NCBI GenBank assembly: GCA_964243295.1
Contig: CAXTEJ010000009.1
Span: 25,022 to 89,021, forward strand
Reading direction: 5' to 3'
Length of the DNA stretch: 64,000 nucleotides
DNA from: CAXTEJ01 sp964243295
GTDB lineage: Bacteria > Actinomycetota > Actinomycetes > Actinomycetales > Angustibacteraceae
Position 1 is the first letter of the stretch, and each line of letters begins with the position of its first letter. Both the position numbers and the translations under genes were made by a program. Shown here piece after piece: positions 41,707 to 49,514 of the stretch. The notes below the pieces were generated by a model. It searched no databases and was not told the DNA's origin. It saw only the letters and a list, made by a program, of their open reading frames with translations.

Positions 41707-41918
41707 ACGGGGGCGGCACCCGGTCCGCCATGGTGTGGTCGGACCGGGCCGCCTGCCGCGACCACCCTCGGCCAGACCTGTGGTTCAGCAACTCGCCCAC
41801 GGACGTACTGGCGGCGCAACGTGTGTGCGGTGCCTGCCGAGTGGCGACCGAGTGTCTGCGAGATGCCCTCGCCCTGGGGGAACGGCACGGCGTCTGGGGT
41901 GGCCGCAGCTTGAGCTAG
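41703..41918 (+). CDS. Element-borne WhiB-family protein
   Basis: A 71-residue WhiB-like protein. Cys 18, 42, 45 and 51 give the C-x23-C-x2-C-x5-C cluster site and GVWGG stands at 63-67, but the protein ends right after it and lacks the basic DNA-binding tail of host WhiB. Phage WhiB proteins of this kind can act as dominant-negative regulators of host WhiB function. ATG overlaps the upstream stop (ATGA). Its 3' end overlaps the convergent membrane-protein gene by four bases. Confidence 0.82.
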   Translation: MNGGGTRSAMVWSDRAACRDHPRPDLWFSNSPTDVLAAQRVCGACRVATECLRDALALGERHGVWGGRSLS

Positions 41919-42499
41919 TAGGTCGGCACGCGGAGGACGTCGTCGGCTCGCGACGGCGCGGTGTCATCTGGCTCGGTGACGTACAAGCCCATGTGTGCCT
42001 CTGCTCGGCGCCGAGGTTGGTATCGGTTGACCGCGTCTCGATCTTCGGCGGCCCGGACCTGGATCAGTTTGCTGAGCAGCCACACGGCGCGGGACGAGGC
42101 ATGCAGAAGCAATGTCAGCGTTGTGGCCCCGACAGCGATGGCCAGCCCTTCCGCTCTCATGGCAGCCGAGATGGCCGCGCCGATGGCACCGAAGGCTGCT
42201 GCGAAGGCACCCGCGATGGGCGCCAAGGCGTTCGCACGCAGGGGACGTCCGCCCACGTGACGCAGCGTCACCCAACGCTCTCCCTCGGACTGCCAGGCGA
42301 AGACGACGACGACACTCATCAAGCCGGCGGTGAGGGCTGCTACGGCGGAGGTAGCCAGTGAGATGGTGATGAGGTCGGCCCTCAGCAGGCGGTGCGCCAG
42401 GGCGCCGAAGGGATCGCGCCACAGACGGCACAGCCCGAAGGTGAGCGCGCCGACGAGCACGACTAGTCCGTCGATCAACCAGGGTCGATCACGCAACAC
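41915..42499 (-). CDS. Four-TM membrane protein, RexB-like position in a two-gene module
   Basis: A 194-residue protein with four clear transmembrane segments: WLIDGLVVLVGALTFGLCRL (about 7-26), ITISLATSAVAALTAGLMSV (about 44-63), LAPIAGAFAAAFGAIGAAIS (about 92-111) and LAIAVGATTLTLLLHASSRA (about 119-138), then a 50-residue cytosolic tail. It is the second gene of a pair, 23 bases after a 305-residue soluble protein. This size order and topology match phage-exclusion pairs such as lambda RexA/RexB and four-TM prophage defence proteins. GTG start with GGAG upstream. Pore-forming effector function is inference. Confidence 0.6.
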   Translation of the reverse strand: MLRDRPWLIDGLVVLVGALTFGLCRLWRDPFGALAHRLLRADLITISLATSAVAALTAGLMSVVVVFAWQSEGERWVTLRHVGGRPLRANALAPIAGAFAAAFGAIGAAISAAMRAEGLAIAVGATTLTLLLHASSRAVWLLSKLIQVRAAEDRDAVNRYQPRRRAEAHMGLYVTEPDDTAPSRADDVLRVPTY

Positions 42500-42522
42500 G
42501 GGACCGCTCCATCCATGCGAGG

Positions 42523-43440
42523 TTACGCCTTGCCTTCGAACATAGCGATGGCATCCGACAGGGCGGTCAGGATGACTCCTTCGCTGGGCGTGACCTCTTC
42601 CGGGACCGAGAAGCGCGTGTTCACGGCGATGTTGTCGCGGATCAGGTCGTGCATCTCGCTCTTGAGCCCCCCGGTGTCCTCATCCGGCAGCAGCATGGTC
42701 ACCTGAAGCTTGCTGGCGCCTCCACGACGTCGCAGCCACCGAGTGCCGCGCAGCAGCTCGGCTTGGCCGTCAGCACTCGCTTGCTGGTGACCGAAGCCGA
42801 TGGTCATCTCCACCTGCATCTCTTCGCCACCACCAGCCAGAGCAGCACCCAGCGCCCTCGCGACCTGGCCACCCTGCTGAAGGTCACCGGCCGTCGGTCG
42901 GAACCCTGGCACGGTCCTGAGGTGCAGCCGCCTGATGCCGACCGCCGCTTCCAGCTTCTGGGTGGCCGATGCGTCCACTAGGGGCCGCAGCTCCGTGGTG
43001 TAGCCGGTTGTCACCTGCCCGCTCATGGCCGTCAGCCATGCCTCCATGGCCGAGAGGCTGGTGGTGCTGGCCTGAGGGGCCATCACAGCAACGTTGTTGT
43101 TGGCGCCGAAGGGGACGAGATAGACGACTTCGAAGAGTCGCGTCTCATCACTACCGCCTGTGAGCGGCCCCTGCGCGCCACCGCTGTCCGTCCAGATTTC
43201 CGGCCACTCGGCCCGGGCTCGCAGTCGTCCGATGCGGAGGTACGGCAAGGCAGGAGCCTTGCCTACGGCAGCATCACCGGCGAACAGCATGCCGTTGTGG
43301 TTGTTCCGTCTGCGAGCCGGCGTGTGCGGCACGGACCTGCGAAGCGTCCTCCAGTACCCGGGTGGGTAGGCGCTGGCCACACCCTGCTGGTCAACGCGGA
43401 TCGGTTCGTAGAACCGAACCACCTTGGTCACCGTGGGCAC
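42523..43440 (-). CDS. Soluble partner of the four-TM protein, RexA-like by layout
   Basis: A 305-residue cytosolic protein without signal or TM. Segments: MPTVTKVVRFYEPIRVDQQG, FEVVYLVPFGANNNVAVMAP, then QASTTSLSAMEAWLTAMSGQ and TTELRPLVDASATQKLEAAV. The stretch from about 108 to 170 lines up by eye with the central part of lambda RexA (IGFARTVFGPTTSDLTDFLI, then QIEPLMRGTTKDDVMHM): hydrophobic strand, TTS, helix, strand ending ELRPL/QIEPL, then a helix. The similarity is weak and needs profile or structure comparison. Head of a two-gene operon with the membrane protein. Confidence 0.5.
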   Translation of the reverse strand: MPTVTKVVRFYEPIRVDQQGVASAYPPGYWRTLRRSVPHTPARRRNNHNGMLFAGDAAVGKAPALPYLRIGRLRARAEWPEIWTDSGGAQGPLTGGSDETRLFEVVYLVPFGANNNVAVMAPQASTTSLSAMEAWLTAMSGQVTTGYTTELRPLVDASATQKLEAAVGIRRLHLRTVPGFRPTAGDLQQGGQVARALGAALAGGGEEMQVEMTIGFGHQQASADGQAELLRGTRWLRRRGGASKLQVTMLLPDEDTGGLKSEMHDLIRDNIAVNTRFSVPEEVTPSEGVILTALSDAIAMFEGKA

Positions 43441-43843
43441 ACGGCACCCCCTGGAGATTGACGTGTCGTCTGCGGACCGCAGCGCTCGGTCCGCACCGTA
43501 GCGGCGCGGATGATCACATGTCGTACGAAGCGCGCAACACGCCCCTATCGCGCTACTGGGGGGTGGTGGGCGCGCCCGCTGGGGCTGTTGTGCGACCCGT
43601 CACGCGGGTTGGGGCGCCCCACCGGGGTGCTGTGGCGCCCCATGGGGCGCCTCTGGGCAGCCTGTGGCGCCCCATGGGTACTGACTGGGGCCAGCTGGGG
43701 TGCTGCTGGGGCGCCGAGCATGGGAGGGCCATGGGCACCTCCGTCGTGCTCAGGCGGCCACCGACAGCACCACGTCGAAGGGCACGCCGTCGGCCTGGCG
43801 GCTGCGTTGCTGGCCACCACTGGCCTGCCCGGCAGCGCGTTCG
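43441..43843. repeat. Non-coding region rich in GGGGCGCC palindromes
   Basis: About 400 bases between the RexA-like start and the 3' end of the RM gene. Between 43600 and 43720 the unit GGGGCGCC / GGCGCCCC occurs repeatedly, including a perfect 18-base palindrome GGCGCCCCATGGGGCGCC at 43634-43651, a near-copy at 43665-43677 and another GGGGCGCC at 43708-43715. Codon structure is absent. It could be a cluster of protein-binding sites, a partition or transfer site, or structured RNA. Confidence 0.6.
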
Positions 43844-46645
43844 TCAGGGTGGCGACAGGCGCTTACGAGCGGACTTATTGGGCGACATTGACGGGAAAGC
43901 GCCGGCATTCGTCAATTCGACATAGTTTTGGAAGAGGGCGGCCTGTCGCTCCGTCTCGTCGGTAAAGTCCCGTAGCCCGTAGACGGACCCGACCGCACGG
44001 TCTAATGCGTGGTGGGCCTTACGCAGGCCAACGGGCATTGCCGTCTTGTCGTAGAGGACCGCCAGGCTGGACGCCTCGTAGCGCTCTCGCTCCCTGAGGA
44101 TGCCTTCGCCCGCGGCCACGATGCCGAGCCGTTGTTTCTCACTCAGCCGTGGGACCGGAAGGGTGTTCCAGACCAGTAACTTGTTGAAACGCAAGTCAGA
44201 TTTTAGCGCTCCACCGACCGTCCGCAGCCAGGTCATAAAAATGGCCGACGACATCAGCGCGAAGATCATCCCGTCCGGGTCTGGCGTTAAGAAGTTGGCG
44301 TTGCTGCAGATGACGTTCCGGTCATAACGCTGCACTGGGAAGTAGGCGCGTGTCTCGCTGGAGTGGCTTGGGATCGCCAGGTAACTGGTTTTCGGTTGAG
44401 CGATCTGTCGGAAGAGCGTTGGCGTCTCAGCCGCCTCGCGGGTCGACTGCGCCTTGCTGGCCTCGCGGAACTTGCGAACGGCTTCGATGCGTCCTCGAAG
44501 GAGCGGGCTGCGCCTCACGTCAGATGGATCGACGTCCGTCAGCCAGAGGCACCAGCGCTCCTCGCCGTACAAGAGTTCCCGCGCGCCGATGAACGGGCGA
44601 AGGTACTTCGCGGCTTGGGAGTCGGCCACGACGTCGTCGTAGTCCTCCGGCTCCACGATGAGGTGGCCGCCATCACTGGGCTTATTGCCGTAGGCCACGT
44701 CCCCAAGGGCTGGGTTCAACGGCGTGCGTCGAGGCTGCACTAGAACGGGTGCGCCGGGGATCAGGTATGGGCTGATCTCGGCAACTTCACGTGCCGCCGG
44801 CTCGCCTCGCTGTGTGACGTAGTAATAGAGCACTCGTTTGGCGCGGCTGGTTGAGTTGCTGAAGCCCACGATTATGCAGTGAACGGCGGCTTTGCCCCTT
44901 GCCTCGCTTGTCCAAGCGAACGTCCGGTGGGCAAAGTCGATCCGAAAGCCTGCACTGAGCACGGGCGCCCAGAGGGGCGCAACTTGCTCACCCTGGCAAA
45001 TTGAGTTCGTGGAGACGAACGCGGCTCGGGTGTTACCTGAGCCGATGTAGTCGATCGCCTTGCAGTACCACCCGGTCACGTAGTCCATAGACCCGTGGTA
45101 ATCACGTTGCCAGACCAGTTCGAGGTCTGCGGTCTGACTCGCGGACCGGAGAGAAATGCCCACGAAAGGTGGATTTCCGAACAGATAGGTGCACTGCGAA
45201 GGGGGCAGCAGGGTCGACCAGTCGATCCGGAGGGCGTTTCCCACCAGCACGTGGGCCGTGTCTTGAATCGGGAATCGGACGTAGTAGTCGCCGAACTCCG
45301 CGGACAGTTCGAGGTTTGCCAGGTGGTCCATGAGGTGCATGGCTGTCTCGGCTATGCGGGCGGGGAACTCCTCGATCTCGATGCCGTAGAACTGGCCGAC
45401 GCCGACCTTTGACTCCAGAGTGGCTTCGACGCTCAACTGGCCCTCGCCTGCGGCGCGCCTATTGCGTGCGCCCGCTTCCAGGGTGCGAATGCGCTTTTGG
45501 CACTGAAGTTCTAGTCGCCTTACCTCGCGGTAGGCGATGACGAGGAAGTTTCCACAGCCACACGCCGGGTCGAGAAACTTCATCGTGCCTAGACGGTCCC
45601 GGAAGCCACGCAAATCCTTGAGCGATTTGGCGGCCGCTAACTCCTTACGCAGCGCATCAAGGAACAGGGGCTCGATCGTCCGCAAGATGTTTTCCTCAGT
45701 CGTGTAGTGAGCACCGAGGTTCCTGCGCTCAGCAGGCTCCATGACGTTCTGGAAGAGTGACCCGAAAATGGCGGGGCTAATCTTGGCCCAGTTGAAGGAG
45801 CTCGCTTTGAGCAGGCGGGTCCTCATTCCCCGGTCGCACGCGGGCGTTCGCAGCGTCTCTTCGAATACACCGCCGTTGACGTATGTGAACGCGGCGAGGT
45901 CCTCGTCAAGAGTGCTGGCCCGCTGGTTTTCGGGGGTGTCCAGCACCTGAAATAGGAAGTTGAGCGCCGACCCAAGGTCGCGGCCGTCAGGTGACGTTTT
46001 CAGCGTGATGTAGTCGTTGAAGAGACCCCGTTCCCAGACTCCTGTGTCGTCAGCGAAGAGGACGAACAGCAGCCGGACGAGAAACACGCGCAAGGGGTGC
46101 CCGCTGTAGCCGCTGTCCTTCAGCGCGTCGTGGAGATCGGCGAGCAGCGCGGTCGCTCGCAGGTTCACATCCTCTTCTGTGACGTCCGGTCCGTGCCGCT
46201 CATAGCCCGCAATGAAGCCGAAGCGTTCCAGGTGGCGAGGTAGTTCAGTCAGCGCGAATGTCACGCCGTCACCACTGTCGAAGTCGTGAACCTTGAAAGT
46301 GGCAAAGTCACACACCACCGCCATGCGCGGCAGTTGGTCGTCGGGCAGGCCTGGCAGGTAATCCAACAGTTGTGCCATAGCCTCGTCGAGGTTCTCACCC
46401 AGACTCTTGTGTTCGACGGCAAGTTGGCCCGGCCAAAAGCAGTCCATGAAGCCGTGGCGTCCGGTCGATTGGCGGTCGGCGAGTTGCTCGAATACTGCTA
46501 CCCGTCGTCGCGACACACCGAAGACTGCGAAGAAGTCGTTCCAGAACGAGTCCTTCTCCGCGCGTTCACGCGATTCGCCCTGCCACTCGGCGACGAATGC
46601 GTTGGCTGCACCTCGTATGTCGTTCCAGGTCAGCGGTGCCGTCAC
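43844..46645 (-). CDS. MmeI-type (type IIL) bifunctional restriction-modification enzyme
   Basis: A 933-residue single-chain DNA methyltransferase plus endonuclease. The N-terminal nuclease site is Asp 68 ... Glu 78-x-Lys 80 (DCFWPGQLAVEHKS). A helical spacer follows, then the gamma-class N6-adenine methyltransferase with SAM motif DPACGCGNFLVIAY near 357 and catalytic NPPF near 488, and a C-terminal specificity domain. Length and order match MmeI (about 919 residues). Host DNA is protected by methylation of one strand by the same protein, so no separate methylase is needed. GTG 46645 is preferred because GGAGG precedes it; GTG 46666 lacks one. Confidence 0.88.
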   Translation of the reverse strand: MTAPLTWNDIRGAANAFVAEWQGESRERAEKDSFWNDFFAVFGVSRRRVAVFEQLADRQSTGRHGFMDCFWPGQLAVEHKSLGENLDEAMAQLLDYLPGLPDDQLPRMAVVCDFATFKVHDFDSGDGVTFALTELPRHLERFGFIAGYERHGPDVTEEDVNLRATALLADLHDALKDSGYSGHPLRVFLVRLLFVLFADDTGVWERGLFNDYITLKTSPDGRDLGSALNFLFQVLDTPENQRASTLDEDLAAFTYVNGGVFEETLRTPACDRGMRTRLLKASSFNWAKISPAIFGSLFQNVMEPAERRNLGAHYTTEENILRTIEPLFLDALRKELAAAKSLKDLRGFRDRLGTMKFLDPACGCGNFLVIAYREVRRLELQCQKRIRTLEAGARNRRAAGEGQLSVEATLESKVGVGQFYGIEIEEFPARIAETAMHLMDHLANLELSAEFGDYYVRFPIQDTAHVLVGNALRIDWSTLLPPSQCTYLFGNPPFVGISLRSASQTADLELVWQRDYHGSMDYVTGWYCKAIDYIGSGNTRAAFVSTNSICQGEQVAPLWAPVLSAGFRIDFAHRTFAWTSEARGKAAVHCIIVGFSNSTSRAKRVLYYYVTQRGEPAAREVAEISPYLIPGAPVLVQPRRTPLNPALGDVAYGNKPSDGGHLIVEPEDYDDVVADSQAAKYLRPFIGARELLYGEERWCLWLTDVDPSDVRRSPLLRGRIEAVRKFREASKAQSTREAAETPTLFRQIAQPKTSYLAIPSHSSETRAYFPVQRYDRNVICSNANFLTPDPDGMIFALMSSAIFMTWLRTVGGALKSDLRFNKLLVWNTLPVPRLSEKQRLGIVAAGEGILRERERYEASSLAVLYDKTAMPVGLRKAHHALDRAVGSVYGLRDFTDETERQAALFQNYVELTNAGAFPSMSPNKSARKRLSPP

Positions 46646-46800
46646 AATTTCTTGTCCTCCGTCCACTTGTTGGTTGCCGTTCCCGCCGCCAGTGCGGCGA
46701 GGGGCTTGTCTTCATGCCTACTGGCTGGGCCGAGATCACATCGAAGCCGTCGGATCGAGGCGTTTAGGGCCGGGCGCCAGGGCTGCCGCGGCCCGTCCCC

Positions 46801-47757
46801 TCATCCCGTCAGCAGGCTTATGCCCTGCGCCACCATTTGCATGACATGTTGACCCGCCTCTGTGCCCGCGGCTACCGCCGCCGCGCCGGCCACCTTGTTC
46901 AGCAGCGTTCTCGCGCGGTCTACGTCGCCATTCGGGTCGTCTGCCACCTCTCGAAGTCCAGCGGCAGCGCTGATGAGCTCCTCCTCTGCCCCGGCTCCGA
47001 GTCCCAGGTTCCGCGCTTGACTGAGCAACTGGTCCGCGAGGTCAGCCAGCGGCCCACGGGCCTCAGCGCGGACCGCCGTCGTCGACACCTGAGAGCCACC
47101 AGGCGATCCGGCCATCGACTGCGCTCCTGGCGACCCGGTGATCGTCGTGCTGTATGACGCGCCCGCCTCGACCTTGACCTGGCTTCGGTCGAGCCACCGG
47201 CCGACGTCACCACCGAAGCGGTGTAGGCAGTCGTTGCCAGCGTGAGTCAGGTCGACCCTGAGCGGATAGTCCGCCTGGTTCGCCATGACTCCCTTGACAA
47301 GCCCATGACCCTCCAGCCAAGCCGCTGTGCGATGCACCTCTGCCTCACTAAAGGTCCCGCCGGCGATCGAGTCGAACTCCGTGCCCTGGAAGTCGTCTGT
47401 GCCGGGGAAGTGCCCGCTGTCGTCGCTGTCGAGCCACTTAAGCATCGCGTTGGCGCACTCCTGAACCCGCATGTGTGTGTTGCCCTTCCGTTCGGTGAGG
47501 AGCCGAGCGGCCTGTTGGCCGCGAGCGGTGAGGTCGAACTCGCCGCCGAGGCTCGTGGACTCCTCAGCGAGGTTCAGTTGGCGCAGCCAAGACGTCGCCT
47601 GGATCACAGCCATCTGTTCGACGGGCTCGGCGCCTGCTTCCGCGGTCAGGGCGTTGGCAATGTCCCCGCTCGTCGTGACGCCGACGCGGTGAACGCACAG
47701 CAGGACGCGTTCGGCTAGCGAGCCCCGGATGTCTCGGAGGTCGTTCTCGATGCCCAC
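46801..47757 (-). CDS. Winged-helix protein with helical C-terminal domain, unknown function
   Basis: A 318-residue protein. The N-terminal half looks like two winged-helix units (ERVLLCVHRVGVTTSGDIAN; FSEAEVHRTAAWLEGHGLVK). A Gly/Ser/Thr linker follows (YSTTITGSPGAQSMAGSPGG, about 205-225), then a helical domain with LADLADQLLSQARNLGLGAG and a hydrophobic C-terminus (AGAAAVAAGTEAGQHVMQMV). This plan, sensor plus short beta-like linker plus helical C-terminus, is seen in several abortive-infection proteins, but I recognise no family. It lies upstream of the RM gene on the same strand, with 155 bases between. Confidence 0.6.
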   Translation of the reverse strand: MGIENDLRDIRGSLAERVLLCVHRVGVTTSGDIANALTAEAGAEPVEQMAVIQATSWLRQLNLAEESTSLGGEFDLTARGQQAARLLTERKGNTHMRVQECANAMLKWLDSDDSGHFPGTDDFQGTEFDSIAGGTFSEAEVHRTAAWLEGHGLVKGVMANQADYPLRVDLTHAGNDCLHRFGGDVGRWLDRSQVKVEAGASYSTTITGSPGAQSMAGSPGGSQVSTTAVRAEARGPLADLADQLLSQARNLGLGAGAEEELISAAAGLREVADDPNGDVDRARTLLNKVAGAAAVAAGTEAGQHVMQMVAQGISLLTG

Positions 47758-47870
47758 TCGGTTCTCCCCGCTCGGCCGAGCCTGGTTCCGGACCTTCTTC
47801 CCTCACCGCCCTGAACTCTAGACCGCCCGCACCTGTGGACATTCTTGACTGCCCGGTGGTCCTAGTTACC

Positions 47871-47955
47871 GTTCTCCCGACCGTCGCCGAGATGCTCTCG
47901 CTGTCGGTCAGCGCGGGGGAGGGGCCGGTCGCGGCCCTGGTGCGGGAGGCCTAAC
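47871..47955 (+). pseudogene. tadC: tadC (type II secretion F-like) internal fragment
   Basis: Reads VLPTVAEMLSLSVSAGEGPV then AALVREA and a stop. This is the conserved first cytoplasmic motif of TadB/TadC platform proteins (LPTVAELLALAVAAGESPVAAL). It has no start codon, the upstream bases belong to insert B, and the frame ends at TAA 47953-47955 next to insert C. The end of the same gene reappears at 49191. Confidence 0.75.
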
Positions 47956-48010
47956 GGCACGACGAGTCGACCGTCCGCGCAAGCCACGACCGCGCGCGTA
48001 ACCGGGAAGT

Positions 48011-48043
48011 GGGACCGGGAGCGAGACAAGCGCTCCCGGTCCC
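48011..48043. terminator. Strong hairpin after the CQLC small gene
   Basis: GGGACCGGGAGCG, seven-base loop AGACAAG, CGCTCCCGGTCCC: a perfect 13-base stem 12 bases beyond the stop codon at 48055 on the minus strand. A clear intrinsic-type terminator without T-run. Confidence 0.8.
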
Positions 48044-48054
48044 ATCGGATCCCG

Positions 48055-48210
48055 TCAGGCGTCCCCGAGGTCACCGCGGCGCAGCCGGCGCCGCTTCCCG
48101 ACCTGCCGGAGGACGGCCCACGGCTCGCGCCGTGCGCGACCGTTGCGGCGGTTCTTGTGGGGCTTGCACAGCTGGCAGCCCTTGTAGTGACGATGAGGTG
48201 AGTGCGCCAT
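48055..48210 (-). CDS. Small conserved actinobacterial protein with KGCQLCKPHK motif
   Basis: A 51-residue basic protein: MAHSPHRHYKGCQLCKPHKN at the start, then RRNGRARREPWAVLRQVGKR and a GDLGDA end. The CxxC followed by KPHK and flanking His residues suggest a zinc or nucleic-acid-binding knuckle; such tiny proteins are widespread in actinomycetes. ATG 48210 is preceded by GGAAGGA, and a strong terminator follows, so it is an independent gene. Function unknown. Confidence 0.7.
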   Translation of the reverse strand: MAHSPHRHYKGCQLCKPHKNRRNGRARREPWAVLRQVGKRRRLRRGDLGDA

Positions 48211-48566
48211 GGTGGCGTCCTTCCCGGGTCTGTCCCCGCCCGGGTGGGCGGGGTGGGTTCCCGGGAGCGCTCATCCCCAAAGCGTAGACCTGACCCGTCG
48301 ATGTCGGCGGGGTCACCGCGGTCGCTACTACGTGGGGACCGACTCCCTACGCACGATCTACGCGCAGCCGAGCTAGCCGACCCAACCAAGTCCATAACCC
48401 CTACTCGAGATCAACGAACTCCGGCCACCGAGACCGCCGCGTCGCGTGGCGACCATCGGCTGACGCGCTCACGTCCCGCCCACGCGCCACGGTGCAAGTC
48501 CGACGTACCATCGAAGAGGTAGATGGCTGCCCGTGTCTCGCCCACCTCAGCGCCACCACACTGACG

Positions 48567-48890
48567 TCAGACCGTCTCAATGACACGGTCTTGAAGCGCT
48601 GTCACTTGCGGGGTCATGCCACCGTTAGCCGGCGCACAAGTCAAGTCGCCGAGAGCCATCGCAACTGGCTGCTTTGCACCGGCGAAGATGCGTGCATAGC
48701 GCACAGCCGTGCGCTTGTACGCACCACCACGCTTCCATGCGCTGGCGCCCGTCAGACCTGCCGCGACGACCAGCCCGATGGCGCAGCCAATCCGGCCACG
48801 CCCCGAGCTTGCACCGGTTGCGATGCCGAGCAGGGCCACCGCAACACCCAGCGGAACGGCGAGCGGCAAGCTAAGCAGGAGGGACAGCCC
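48567..48890 (-). pseudogene. Membrane-protein fragment fused to recombinase debris
   Basis: An open frame encoding LSLLLSLPLAVPLGVAVALL and RIGCAIGLVVAAGLTGASAW (two TM segments), then a basic tail ending TALQDRVIETV. Upstream of 48890 the same frame is only the antisense-frame shadow of the recombinase, and no start codon with a ribosome binding site is seen. It is probably the 3' part of a gene whose beginning was lost when joined to the recombinase fragment. Confidence 0.4.
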
Positions 48891-49173
48891 AGACTTCGGT
48901 TGCGAGGTCGCGCATCCGTCGAGTGAGCCGATCGACCGCCCAGACGACGACACGGTCCCCGGCACGGCGCTCCACCATGCCCAGCACCCGCTTGTAGCCT
49001 GGCCGCGCCTTCCCGGTGGACGCGCTGACGTCGTTGTCCTGCTCGACTGCCACGACCCCCCAACCGCGGGAGTCTGCCAGCGCCCGGCAGTCCTGAACCT
49101 GCCGCTCAACAGTGGCGCTTTCACCGGAGCGGTCGAGGCTCTGCCGGGCATAGATGACTGCCCGCGGCCTCAT
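48871..49173 (-). pseudogene. Truncated serine recombinase (resolvase N-terminal domain)
   Basis: Starts MRPRAVIYARQSLDRSGESA (nucleophile Ser in YARQS), then ERQVQDCRALADSRGWGVVA, RPGYKRVLGMVERRAGDRVV and VWAVDRLTRRMRDLATEV. Similarity ends at about 48895, within the catalytic domain; the rest of the domain, the recombinase domain and zinc ribbon are missing. It differs from the intact integrase at 37149, so it comes from another element. ATG 49173 lies about 18 bases from the point where tadC similarity resumes. Confidence 0.75.
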
Positions 49174-49190
49174 GGCTGTAACGGTACCTC

Positions 49191-49286
49191 TTGACAACAC
49201 GCATCCCTGTCGTCTTCCTCATCCTCTCGGTCACCGTGCTGTTCGCGGTCTACCCGGGTTTCGCCTTCCTTCAGCTCAGCATCTGA
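49191..49286 (+). pseudogene. tadC: tadC C-terminal remnant
   Basis: The frame ending TGA 49284-49286 encodes TTRIPVVFLILSVTVLFAVY then PGFAFLQLSI, the last TM helix and C-terminus of TadC-type proteins (...FAVYPGF..L). It has no start; the preceding bases belong to insert C. It is followed 18 bases later by the pilin-like gene in normal tad order. Confidence 0.7.
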
Positions 49287-49304
49287 CCCACTCGAGGAGA
49301 CCCC

Positions 49305-49514
49305 GTGCTGTTCGTCCACCACCACCTGATGACACTCGCCACCCTGGCAGGCGCCCGGCTCGGCCGGGCCGGCCGTGACCGCGGCGACGTGCCGGGCTGG
49401 GTGCTCGTCACGGTCATGACCGCAGGCCTGGTCGCCGCGCTGTGGGCCCTCGCCGGTGACACGCTCGCCGACGTCTTCAGCAACGCGATCCAGGACACGG
49501 TCGGCGGTCCGTGA
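49305..49514 (+). CDS. Flp-type pilin-like small membrane protein
   Basis: A 69-residue protein in the pilin position of the tad cluster. A basic N-terminal leader (ARLGRAGRDRGDVPG) is followed by one TM helix, WVLVTVMTAGLVAALWALAG, and a short tail DTLADVFSNAIQDTVGGP. A prepilin-peptidase site is possible after the Gly-Asp. GTG 49305 has GAGGAGA upstream. The gene is intact, but the motor (CpaF) and platform (TadB/C) genes are destroyed, so assembly is doubtful unless a second tad set exists. Confidence 0.72.
   Translation: MLFVHHHLMTLATLAGARLGRAGRDRGDVPGWVLVTVMTAGLVAALWALAGDTLADVFSNAIQDTVGGP

Larger units (their letters stand above)
37262..47870. mobile_element. Insert B: serine-integrase element (about 10.6 kb)
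   Basis: Bounded on the left by the cpaF piece ending HWAV and on the right by a tadC piece starting near 47871. Contents: large serine integrase with coupled upstream gene, a divergent HTH operon, a replication-initiator-like gene with iterons, WhiB, a RexAB-like pair, a MmeI-type restriction-modification enzyme and an unknown winged-helix protein. No structural phage genes or conjugation genes are present, so it looks like a satellite or integrative plasmid. Host genes between cpaF and tadC are gone, so a deletion accompanied or followed insertion. No att core could be proved. Confidence 0.7.
47956..49190. mobile_element. Insert C between two tadC fragments
   Basis: About 1.2 kb between tadC pieces. 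It holds a tiny conserved CQLC protein with its terminator, about 350 bases with no recognisable gene (48211-48566), a membrane-protein fragment and the truncated N-terminal part of a second serine recombinase pointing left from 49173. The recombinase fragment suggests that this is the eroded end of another element. Confidence 0.5.

Noticed and set aside
37255..47880. TGTCCAC at the left border and GTGGACA near the right border as an att core
   Set aside because: They are in inverted orientation and only seven bases long, so they cannot serve as a direct-repeat core of integration.
47862..48395. 177-codon minus-strand frame over the tadC fragment and CQLC gene
   Set aside because: Out-of-frame shadow; the CQLC gene in another frame has a ribosome binding site and recognisable motif.
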